DNA of 64,000 bases, taken from NCBI GenBank assembly GCA_002633025.1, contig NMRB01001193.1:41785-105784 (forward strand). Direction: 5' to 3'. Origin of the DNA: Notospermus geniculatus. Lineage: Eukaryota > Nemertea > Pilidiophora > Heteronemertea > Lineidae. Positions 50,401 to 62,400 of the stretch are shown here, piece after piece. The translations under genes were made by a program, and so were the position numbers. Positions within the stretch are counted from its first letter, which is position 1; each line of letters opens with the position of its first letter. The notes beneath the pieces are model-generated. The model worked only from the letters and a program-made list of their open reading frames with translations, searched no databases and was not told where the DNA came from.

Positions 50401-53400
50401 CGGGCGTTGACGAGTGGGGAGTGCAAGACAAAGCCGACAGTCGGGGAGGATATCACTGATGGTATTGACATTGGTAGCTGGACGGTGAGCAGGGATGATG
50501 ATAAACAGATCACCTTCAGTACGTGGGACTTTGCTGGGCAGACGATCTACTACAATACTCATCAGGTAAGGCTTGACTCAAAATAGTCTGCTATTGGCCT
50601 AATTTGATGTTCATATAACTGGAGGAAATGCACCGGGATAGGCTTCTTTTGCATTTCGTGGGAATTTCGGATGTTCCAGGGTTTGTAGAGTTAGTCATTT
50701 TCAGTTGACCAACATTGTCAATGTACAGTAGGCCCCTACAAAGCTTTAGGCTCTCAATCAAAAATTCATCTGCCTTAATACTGGGCAGGCAGCAACATTG
50801 GCTCNCGTCTGCTTTCTGCTTATAGGCCAAGCCGAAGTCGAATGTTCGCTTCACTGTCTATCACCCCGTGCAGATAAGAAATCACGCCTGTTAACAGTGT
50901 AATCGGCCATTCAATCAGCATAAGCCATTGTCAAAAATGCCACAATGTGGTTTAGTAACAGAGTTCTTTGTCTGCTTTGCCTAATTCATGCATACACTGT
51001 ACATGTAGTTCTCTATATCCAACCGCCAGTTCAGCACGTCGTTCGTTGTTCACGTGCTTTTGTGACAAGTGCTACCGATTACTGGAATAAGTGAATATGT
51101 TTCATTTTGGGCCTGTGAATGACTTGGATTATAGCCGACAAATAGTTTTTTCGTTGACGGGATTTCAGTGCTGCTGTGGAATTTTCCCATAGATCCTAAT
51201 CCATAATGCCATAGCTACGCACGCTGCCGCTAGGTTGCCGTAGGTAGCCTAGCGGTAGCCATTTATTTCGGATGGAGGGATTGCATCCCTCCATTCTGAA
51301 AAAAAAGTTCTTTGATAATTCTTTCAGCTGGCACTCTTCTACATTCCGGATCCACATTTCAGCTGGAGAAGGGGGATCATGTAGGCCTAAACCTGATCTC
51401 CACTCCAGAATTCTCAACTCCTAAGAGTACGTTTTCCCCCTTGCATCGCTCGCCCAGAAAGCTCTGGATTCAAAATAGTCTGCTATAGGCCTAATTTGAT
51501 GTTCGTATAACTGGAGGAAATGCAGCGGGATAGACCGTTCTCAAATTGACGCAAACGAGAAAGATCTGCGCACTTCTGCCGAAATTTTGAACCATAACCT
51601 CGGTCTGAAGCTGAATGACGTGACGCAGACAGCCCCATGACAGTGACGTCGACGACGTTGCGTCAGAGTCGACCATTGCTGAATAATGGATTGCGTCACG
51701 TCACCCGGTTTCAGATCGAGGTTGAAATTTCGGAGGAAGTGCACAGATCTGGGAATTTGAGAATGGTCTATAGGCTTCTTTTGCATTTCGTGGGAATTTC
51801 GGATGTTCCAGGGTTTGTAGAGTTAGTCATTTTCAGTTGACCAACATTGTCAATGTACAGTAGGCCCCTACAAAGCTTTAGGCTCTCAATCAAAAATTCA
51901 TCTGCCTTTACTGGGCAGGCAGCAACATTGGCTCAATGCATTAGCACTGCACAGGCGCAGATCCAAGGGGGGCACACTCTGCACACGCCTGCACGGCTGA
52001 CAAATCTGTAAAATCGACCTTGAAATTATGAAATTTGGAGCAAATCATTGAAATTCACCGCAGATTTCAATGTTTCTAGCAGTAGTGCACCCCCTCTTTT
52101 CCGAAATCACGGATTCGCCCCTGCTGCACACATCCTTGTCATACTGGAATGGACAAATTTTAAAGTCTTTAACAAGAGCTACAAAGGCATCAATATTATG
52201 TGTGAAGAGTCAATCATTCATTCTTTCAGTTCTTTCTGTCCAAGAGAGCTGTCTACCTCCTCCTGTGGACCACGCGTCTCGGGTACGAACACGCTGGCCT
52301 TGACTTCTGGCTCAGTTCGATCTCGTGTCATGCACCCGATACGCCCATCTTTGTGATCGGGACCCATTGCGACCAGGTGAGGAAGTTTTACATGAGTACT
52401 GTTTTCCAGCATGGCGTAGGCCCCCTACGCCAACTATAGTACAGTACTGATCATGTGGAAAACATCTTGTCCAAACAAGGCTATCAACTCCGTAGGCCTA
52501 TGAACTCCGTCTTTAGCCTTGTCCGAATCGTGTCATCTTTTCCGTTAATGCATAAATTATTAGTGAACCTGACCCTACTTGACCCCGCCTCTGAGCCAAT
52601 CAGAACTTGCGAAACAAATCACCGTTGGACACTTTCTTTGCTCTTCACGCTTGAATTTGTAACACGGATTTTGATTGGCGCGTCGATTTTCCTTCGCGCC
52701 CCGATGATTGGCTGAGGCTGTCACCACCTCAGAAACGGGAAATGTGGTGGATTCGAACCAGGCTAGATGGCCATCAGGCCAGATAGACTGGTGAGAACCA
52801 GATGGTGGAAAAGGGGTCTTGCAGTCAGTGACCTGTTATTGTCATTTTCAGGTGTAATTATAATATACCACTCAAACGCACATGTAGGCCTAGTTGTGTA
52901 ACCTTTAAACAGCCAAATACCATTTGCTATTTTGTATGATGGAGTACCCTGGTATCTTTTGTTGACTTTACAGGTTGCCAAAGCTGAACTTCCAAAGCAA
53001 GAGCTAAAGGAAAGATACAAGCAGATTGTAGGATTTCATTTTGTCAGCTCAATCACTGGTGCGGTAAGTTTGACTTCTTCTTGTGATTGGTCCGATGCAG
53101 TCAAGTTTAATCCAGGGGGGAGGGGAGGTGAACAATCGACATCATCTTCGTATGTACTTCCGACTGGCCTCCGTACATATCTCGACTGTATTATGGGTGC
53201 CATCTTGCGCAGCAATACAGCGGTGAATTCTACCGCACTGCGCCGGAAGTGAGAAGCTTGACCGACTAACATCCAAATTGCATCCGCATGTTGAATAGTC
53301 CCTTGAAACGACGACAGTTTTGCTTGTAATTCAACATACATCGTGTACATAGCGGATGAATATATTTATTCCATCATTAATCAGGCGTTAAACCGGTGTT

Positions 53401-56400
53401 TATAGCAGGTTTTTCAGTATTTTTGGTGATCTACTTTATAACGTTTGCTTGGCATTTTCTGGCCATCTTGTTTGTCACATGACCAGATGAGATCACATGA
53501 CCACTGAAAATAAGTAGTCTCTGCAGTATGGCGGCCATGATACATCAGAGTCAATGACGATGAATTAATAAAAGTCATGACTCTGTGGTTCAGAGTGGGG
53601 AGGTGAACTCACAGACCAGTGGCTTGGTTAGAGAAAGCTCGATTGCACTTATCTTCCTTCAGAAGCCCCGATAGGCCTACCTTCTAAACTATGTCATTGT
53701 TATTAAATGAAGATGTTTTATAAAATTTGTTGCAGGGAATCCGTGAACTTCAAGAGGAACTGCTGGAGGCTGCTTTCAGTCAGCAGTATATGGGAGAAAA
53801 AGTTCCAGGAATCTGGATGGATCTCGAGAAGAAAGTTCTCGAGTAAGTGAGGTTTTGTTGATGCTAAAATCACAGCCAGTAGGCCAAAGCCTTCATGATG
53901 CATGCCTGGACGCAAGGGCCCAACGCACCGCGTAGCGGCCAACAGCACAGCTAGCCAAAGACTTTTCACGGGTCAGTCAATAGAATTGGACTCATAGATG
54001 AAATGCGTCTAATGTTCAGATGGAATATACCGGATGATTGGTTCACGTTTTTAGTGGCTATGAACGTAGATGGGTACATTATGTAGCGATATGCTGACAG
54101 ATTTGCTGGGGACTTGCTCTGTGCACTCTTGCAGAGTAGAGTGCACTCTAAAGCTGACTGGTGGAATTGATTAGAATGGTTATTTGGTGTGTTGATAATG
54201 ATTGGGTTGTCGTTTCAGGAATCGCCGCACTGCGAGTGTCATGAAATGGAAAGATCTCCAAGCGCAGGCTCTTGAAGTCGGCGTATTTGATGAGAAAGAT
54301 GTAAGTTCTGTTCTTCATGCTTCACGTTTCAACCCCTGTGTCTGTGAAGTACTTTGAGCAGTCAGTTGCACTGGTTCCAGTGCTATACCAAATCTCACTG
54401 TCAATCATCGATTATGATCTGCCGGGTGGATAAGTGTGAACGTTTTTACCCCTACATTAGGGAGGTTTCGCAAGCGCCCGGTTAGGCCCTACGACGACGT
54501 TTATCTATTGTGTGGGTATACCCGAACAATAGATAAACGTCGTCGTATGGCCTAACCGGGCACTTGCAAAACCTCCCTATTGTAAAATTTTCAACTCTTC
54601 CACAAAATTTGGGTGCAGTCCTTGACTAAAGAGTGTCTTGTTAAACTTTCAGACGAAACAAGCTGTACAACTTCTCCATGACCTTGGCACGGTGCAATAT
54701 TTTGACAACGAATTCTTACGAGAACACGTCGTCATCAATCCACAATGGATCGTGGACGTGATGTCTTGTATCGTGTCTGTCAAAGAATCACCAATTCGCG
54801 TAAGTAGTTCCAAAACTCAGTAAGGGTATTGGCATTCTCACTAAGGAATATTGACTCTGCCACTGAGCTGCCTATGTAAAAACGGCTAAAGTTTAGAATC
54901 CCCGATCGGAAGTGACGTTACTCCATGGCACACAATGGAAATCCAGGCGTGGATCCAGGATTTTGGGCAGAGGGGGTCAGGGCTGCCGAGGTCGGTCGTT
55001 TCAGGCGGGCGGTGAAGATACGCGCCCGACGGGCCGTAGACGCGATTTCCTGGCATCTCAGTATCAAAACAGAGGCTTTATTGCATTTTTTGCTTATTGT
55101 CGGAAATTATTGAAAAAAAAACAATTGGTAGTGGCGAGCAGGGGGGGGGGGCACGACCCCCAAAACCCCCCCTCTTGATCCGCGCCTGAAATCCTATTGT
55201 ACAATGCAGCTTATTCCGTCAATCGATGACCTTTTTTTGGGCACTGATCGGGGATTCTAAACTCATTCCGTAAAAACATCAGCAGTCATTCAGTAGGCTC
55301 ACATATGGCTTGTTCTTGATGGTTTTGATACCGGTACTCACTGAAAGCAGCTATTTGCTCAAAGTTCAACTGATTTCTTGAATTGTAGGATGGTAAATTT
55401 TACCACAAAGATATGAAGACGATCTGGAAAAAAGAGCGAGAGGATCTTCTTCCATGGTTGCTGAGACTGACAGAAAGGTTTGATCTGACGTTTCCCTTGA
55501 TGTCAGAGGAAGCCAACCTCGTGCCCTGTCTCCTACCTCAAAAAGAGCCAACTGTAAGTAGACCTTTTGAACATCATCATACCAGTTTTAAGTGTTGCTG
55601 TCAAGTCAACAGCCCTACCTCCCGATATGGGTTTATGATGTCATGCATCCTGCCTAAGATTCTAAGTGCTGAAGTGTTGATAAACTGGTACATGGACCGT
55701 GTCCAATTTTTATCTGTTTGCCCCATTTTTTCCCGATACCATAATGCAGCAGAAGTGCTAAATCAGACTGGAGCGATGTGCCAATGTGCACGTAAGCCAA
55801 CCACACCACGGAATGGCCGTTTACCTATTGTAATTTGCCTTCCATAAGTCCATGAGAAGGAAGGGAAGCAATGATGAAACTCTTTGAAGATATACCGTAA
55901 TTTTCGGGCTATAAGGCGTGGCCTTTTTCCTTAAAGAAGGGTCTAAAATTGGGGGTGCGCCTTATAGGGTGGTGCGCCTTATCTGTGGCTTGAGTCCGAC
56001 AATTGTAATTAGGCCTATCAATCATGTTGGGTGTTGTTACCATGCACGGTCAATGCACACTGAGCAGCCATATATTGTATGTGTACAATATGCACTGAAG
56101 CATTCACTGATGGGACTGCGCCTTATACGGCGGTGCGTCTTATGTATGGATTTCGTCAAAGATTTTGGGTGAAATTAAGGGGTGCGCCTTATAGTCAGGT
56201 GCGCCCTATAGTCGCGAAAATACGGTAACGTAGCTAAATAGGCCTACTTTGAGTTTTATTTCATTTAAACAGATTGACTGGATGGACACATCGATCCCAG
56301 AGAATGACTACATCCGTGAGATGAAGATCGTTTACAAGTTCTCCTATCTACCCGCTGGTCTCTTCAATCGTGCCCAAGTTCGTCTCTTTGAGTTTTCTGA

Positions 56401-59400
56401 TAGTTCTCGCATCTGGAAACAGGGGTCGCTGCTCTCAAAGAATGGCCACCAGGCTCTGATAAGACAGACTAAGTAAGTGCTTTCCAAATGCAGTTATTTT
56501 GTTGGCAATGTGAAAATTATTGACCGTACCTGTACATGTGATGGAGTTGTGTGTACAGGCCCGTAGCAGCCCTCTGATGAGTGGGGGGTCCCTAGCAGGG
56601 TCGGACCAATGGTTGACAGAAAGGTTGGGTGCGTAGCTCGCCGAAGGCAGTCAGGACCGGAAAGTGAAGCCCAAACAGGGAGTGTGGGGGGCCCTCCCCC
56701 AGAAAAAAATTGACAATTTAAGTGCTTTAGATGCGTTTTCCTGGGATCTGAGAGCAAAAATATGGACATATAAAATGGACATTTGGGCCAAGGTATTTTT
56801 GGCAATAAAAGTGGGGGAGCCTTGGACCCCCCGGCCCCCCCGACTGCTACGGGCCTGGTGTATCTTCACAAAAATACTGCACAACAATATTTTCATATTT
56901 CAGTGACCAAGAGTTAGTGGTGCGGGTCCAAGGCATTCAACCTCAGAATATTGTGTTCATGATCCATGAAGTTTTTGAGCTACTCATCAAGGAATCCTTT
57001 AACGGGGTGCAATGTGACTTGTTCCTTCCATGTCCTGACTGTCTGAACAAAGAGGTAGGGCGTTAAAGGAGCTGGACGTCCAAGTTGTAAACACCCACTC
57101 ACTGGTTCTCTATCCAAGCGATACCTGCGGTGCTGCCATCTATTGTCGGTGATATGTACTGACGTGAATATCGTGAGTGAGTTGCATTGGACCGGGCACC
57201 AGTCTAACGATCACGGGGCGCTACTGGTGATGCCACCTTCACAAAGGAATAAAACTAGTTTGCCAACCACTGTTTGTAAACAAACCAGTTTGTTGACGTC
57301 GAACTTGGACGTCGAACTCCTTTAAGTTTTTCCGCATAGCTGTCGATGTTCAAGTATTAGCATCCCTCACCCTCAAGGTACAAATTGATTGAGATTCTCC
57401 CATCTCACATTTTTTCTCCAGAAAACCAAAAACCCTGCTCTCATGAAGGCAGGTCTGATCCGACACGCCATGGAACTGAAGGCCCCTTATCTACAGTGCC
57501 GGAAGTACTTCCACACTATCTCAATGCCAGAATTACAGGCCATCGTCCCACCTGACAGTACAGTTGACTTCGACATTCAGATGGAAGCGAGTATTCTGCT
57601 ACTGCGTGACCTTCGACAAGAAATGGCCACGGATATATTTTTCCTGTATTGCGCTGACGATCTCCTGAAGAATGGAGGAAGTCCAGTCTGTCCATCGCGG
57701 CTGAAAGAAGACTTAGAGAAAGAGGGGTATAAGGTGTAAGTACCATCTATTTAAAGCCGCACACTATGCACCGCTACTCATTTCCCAGTTCGGCCGAATA
57801 GATAGTGCAACCTCATCTACAGGCGTGCGTAGTGTATAGAACCATAGAACCACATATTATACCATTATCCTGCATCGAGGTTTTGGGAATCCCCTTGGGG
57901 AATTCCCAATGCTGTGTGTAGTCTTGCGCAGCCAGCCACACAGTACTGCTACGGTTCCCCAGATTCGAAACAGCGGCTGAGTGACCGAGACTATGCTCGT
58001 CGATTATAACCCATCTGTCTATAGTGTCTGGCTTTAAGGTGGGTTCAGGTTGGGGATGACAGGCCTAAGCTGTACCTGGGCCTTCTTATATTCCAGCTTC
58101 AAGCTGTAGGCCTACCTCGGCCTTCTTATATGCCAGCCTCAGAGGAGTCTCTGCAAAGTTGTTTGGTCTTGATTATGGTTCTTGATCATGGTCATTCGAT
58201 ACAGGTATTTCACTGGCTGCTATTCGGTGCTCCTTTCTGTGCTCTTTTCTCTGCTCTTTTCTCTGCTCTTTTCCGTGCTCTTTTCTCTGCTCTTTTCCCT
58301 GCTCTTTTCTCTGCTCTTTTCTCTGCTCTTTTCTCTGCTCTTTTCTCTGCTCTTTTNTGTGGAATGCGCATAAATTATTGATTTTCATTTTGAAGTAGAC
58401 TGCGGCCGGCATGGCTGTGGGATTGAGAGCGCACGTGTTCCCGCGTTCATGGCGATTTCGTCAGTTAGTGGGCGATTCGGAGAATGACTTTGGGGCTGGT
58501 GATAGGATATTAGGATGAGAAAGGGGCACTAATGTTAAACAGGACGTTGATTCATCATTTATATCACTTATAAAATCACCTGGCGGACGATTTTTTTGAC
58601 TTGGCGGCAGATTTTATGGCTTGGCGGAATGCAGGTTTACACACGTTTCACTTGGCGGTGCGCCAAGTCGTTAACGTAGGTTCGAAGGCCCTGGCTCTCT
58701 TCTCTGCTCTCTTCTCTGCTCTCTTCTCTGCTCTCTTCTCTGCTCTCTTCTCTGCGCTCTTCTCTGCGCTCTTCTCTGCGCTCTTTTCTATGCTCTTTTC
58801 TATGCTCTTTTCTTTGCTCTTTTCTATGCTCTTTTCTATGCTCTTCTCGCTCCTCTCGATGCTCCTTTCAAATGAATGGAGAAACTGGCAGTTTGGTACC
58901 GTATTAATATTCCAAATTCAGATTTCAAAATTGGGATCGTTTGGATTGTTTTCAGGAAATTTCCTACCACTGACACAAGCGTTGAGGATTTGACCTTGGG
59001 ATTGAAGGCCTGTAAGGTGCTCATCGTTTGCATGTCAAATGCCTATGAAGCAGACGAACAGTTGTGTGATCTCTTCGTGTATGCCCGGGACACTCTTGGA
59101 AAACCCCTCTTGGTGTGCGGGGTTGGCCAGAATATGAACTGGCAACGTGGCAAGACTGGCGGAAAGATGGCGTTTGTTGCTGGCGATGTGGTGGGTACAG
59201 TCCTTCTTGTTGTGACTTTCGGTTTGCAAAATGTTATTTTCTCCCTAGAAATTCATGGATGTGGAATGAGTTTTTTAGATTCAAAGATCTTTGTTGAATT
59301 GAAATCGGGGGATCAGCATTTCGTATGAGTCCCTTTGTGTCAGTTATCCAATTTTCATTTTTTTTAAATTTCCTTTTATATTTAGGTCTATGTCAACTTC

Positions 59401-62400
59401 ACGAGGGCAGAAACCTACAATGACAAAATAAAAGAACTGAAAGAAAAAATCAAGGATAAATTGGAGAAAGCTGCTGCTAAGGTAATAGTTTATGGTGCTT
59501 TATCTACCGGTATTCCTTTTGACCTCAGGTCCTAAGCTGGGCCCATTTGTTAGGCCTACCTGACACGAGTCAGTACCTCCCCCAGTTTGGATGTTATACC
59601 AATCCTTATCATGACTGACCTGCGGCAACCACTGGAGGAGATGCTGCAAATTTTAATGTATAATTTCCTGTTTTTATTCCTTGTTGAATTTTCTATAGGT
59701 ACGTGGAGCAATTTGCTTAGGTTTCCTGTATATGGTGTATGGATACGCCAGTTGGCTTCACGGTTGCAAACACTTTGTGAAACCTTTGTCAACCAGCCTG
59801 ATTGTATGTCGTATACTTCTATGTACTGGAAGCCTTTTCGGAGACCTCTCATCTTGTTTTGACCCTTATCCTTGTTTTCATTGCAGAAAATCTTCCCTCA
59901 GTGTTTTGTCAGCTACTGCTGGCAGAATTCACATGAGGCGATAAAGCGAGGTCTCAGAGTCGAAGACGACAACACCCTTGGGTGGGTGGACCCTCGAGAT
60001 ATAAAGCGGAAAATTGAGGAGGCGGGGGTGTCATGTTGGCTAGATACTGAACAGACGGGTGCGAAAGGATTGTTTGAGGATATCAGTGATGGGATTAAGT
60101 ACTGTGATGTGGTGTTGGCTTGTGTGTCGAAGGAGGTGAGTCATATTCAATAAACTTCTGGGCAGGTAAGAAATCGCCTGCTTAATTTATTTATCTTTAT
60201 TTTTTTAATAGTTATTATTTTTTATTTATTTATATTTTTATATTATTTTATGTATTTTATATTATTTTTAAATTATACTTTTCCATTTTTTTTACTTTTT
60301 AAAGTTTTTATTTTTACTTTTTACTTTTTAAAGCCCCACTGTATTGAATGTGAAAAACGCAAGTCATTGCCGCGATTCTCGCACGACGTCAGCGTAGTGT
60401 AAAATGTACTACGCTCTGTCGGAATACATTAGAGCTCTCCCTGCAGTTTTTTCCAATGCGTGCTGAAAACTAGGCCTTGATTCTGTGAAGTGTGTATCAG
60501 GCAAGCATTTTGGGGACCTTCACGAGGCTATGGGACCTCTATGTGCACTCTCCTAACTTTTTGAAAATATCGCAAAATTCAATATTGTGGGGCTTTAAAT
60601 GTTTTACTTTATTTTTCTTGAAAAAGAAAAGCATTTGTCAAGTAGGACCAAGCAATGCTTCAGAGTAATACGAAAACTGACTTACTCTCTGTTGATTTCA
60701 GTACAAAAATTCTGTCAACTGTATGATGGAGCTGAGGTTTGCTGTGACGACCATGAATAAGCCAGTAGTGTTTGCTGTAGTCGGGCAAGGTGATGAGTGG
60801 GAGCAGGGAGAGGTCAGTATCGTTTTATAGCTATATAGGTTGATTTTGTGCATTGTCTATTCCAGATTGTGACGCTGTCTTAGCCGGGAATTTGACTGAC
60901 TGTAAATCCTTCTCTGATGTCGCACTAGGCCCAGAAATTTTCTCCGAATATCTCAGCAGCACTCAAAAGATGTCGGCCTATATCTGCAAAACTTCACTTT
61001 TGAAACAACTGTTCCTTGCCTTTTCAGATCGGCATGCTCATCTCACGAAAAATTCACGACATGAATGATCCGAAGGCCATGCCGAAGGTCAGCTTCCAAG
61101 AGGAGAGCAAGACATCGTATGACAAACTGATCAAAAGACTCAAAAACCACCTCCCAGAGGGCTCCGTTTCTCGAGGCCCTGGTGCATCTATGAAGGTAGC
61201 TAAGGGGTTACCAAGGCAAGGATTGAAAAGATCGGCAAAGAATAATGACATTGTGTTCCAAGAGGAATATGAGTTACTGCAACGGAAGTATCTCCGTCAG
61301 GTTTTGAGTTTCCCCGTGGAGGGGTATTACCCAAGGATATTTGTCCTCGACTTTGCCGACGAGAAACAGGAAGGTGAGAATCTTTGTTACGAGCTCTACA
61401 ATTGGTCCATTGCATCATAATGTTCTACCGTAACGTTCTATGTATGCACCAGTCACCAAGTATTGACTACACTCAACCTTGCCTTAATTTCTAACTTGGA
61501 GGCTAATGAACCAACCATTAGGCCACAAAAAGAAATCCTCTATGACTGATGGCTTAAACCATGCTATGTAACTGGGGCCGGTTGCACAAAACTCATGTTA
61601 GCGCTAACATGGTGTTAGCGCTAACTTTTATGTTAAATGACGTCAAAATCCATTGTCATTTTACGTCATTTAACATGATGTTAGCGCTAACATGATGTTA
61701 GCGCTAACATGAGTTTTGTGCAACCCAGCCCTGGGGTATAGTATATTACACGTAGGCCTACAAGGTGCCAAAACTCTGTCAAATCTCCTTCGTTCACCAT
61801 GATTTTTGAGTGACCTGCAGGTTTTATCTTGTTTTCTAGAGAGAAGTTCAAGATTCGTGCACTTGTTCCCCGAAGCGTTTCAGGTTGCTTAAATGCTTGC
61901 ACTTTCATTGTATTGACATCCCTTTCAACTGTCAATTGCTTTCCAGGTCGGAAGAAACTGATGTCCAAGTTCAGCATTGTTGGGCCGGAATGCAATGCTG
62001 ATGTTTCTGAAGTGAAGCAGTGTGACGCAGACGTCGTCGCGGAAGATGTTAAAGAAATTTCCAAATCCTCTCGCCCGAAGAGTAGTCTAAGAAGTGAACC
62101 AACATTGACCAATGAAGAGGGTGCAAAGAGTGATGATTGGCGGAATTCGAGGATGTGTTTCAGGGTTCTTTGTGAACACGATCAGGTCAGTCTGCGAGTC
62201 TCTCTGTGTGGGTACAGTTCTCTCTACATCTACTGCACTACAATCTGCAGTTTCGCAATGCATAGGGGAGTCATCTACAATTTAACAAATAGTAAAATTA
62301 TTGCACCCCATGTCACTGATGCTGAATGCGAGACAGATTTGAATTTGATAGATTCAGTACTGGATACAGTGCACCCTCGCTCTTACGAACCTCGATTTTA

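Larger units (their letters stand above)
53736..57054 (+). other. Double-ROCO module 8: second COR domain (exons 37-42)
   Basis: Exons 53736-53842, 54219-54300, 54653-54799, 55389-55553, 56273-56472 and 56904-57054. Typical COR features: EKVPGIWMDLEKKVLE, LLHDLGTVQYF, VVINPQWIVDVM, LVPCLLPQKEP and FSYLPAGLFNRAQVRLFEF. The last exon ends with CDLFLPCPDC, a CPxC knuckle. COR mediates dimerisation and couples to the GTPase cycle. Phases match at every junction. Confidence 0.88.

Noticed and set aside
58173-58412. EQRKEQRKE-like minus-strand frame
   Set aside because: It is a translation of the 12-bp CTCTTTTCTCTG array in an intron.
61841-61883. Small exon ERSSRFVHLF between exons 48 and 49
   Set aside because: Its donor phase leads to an early stop in exon 49.
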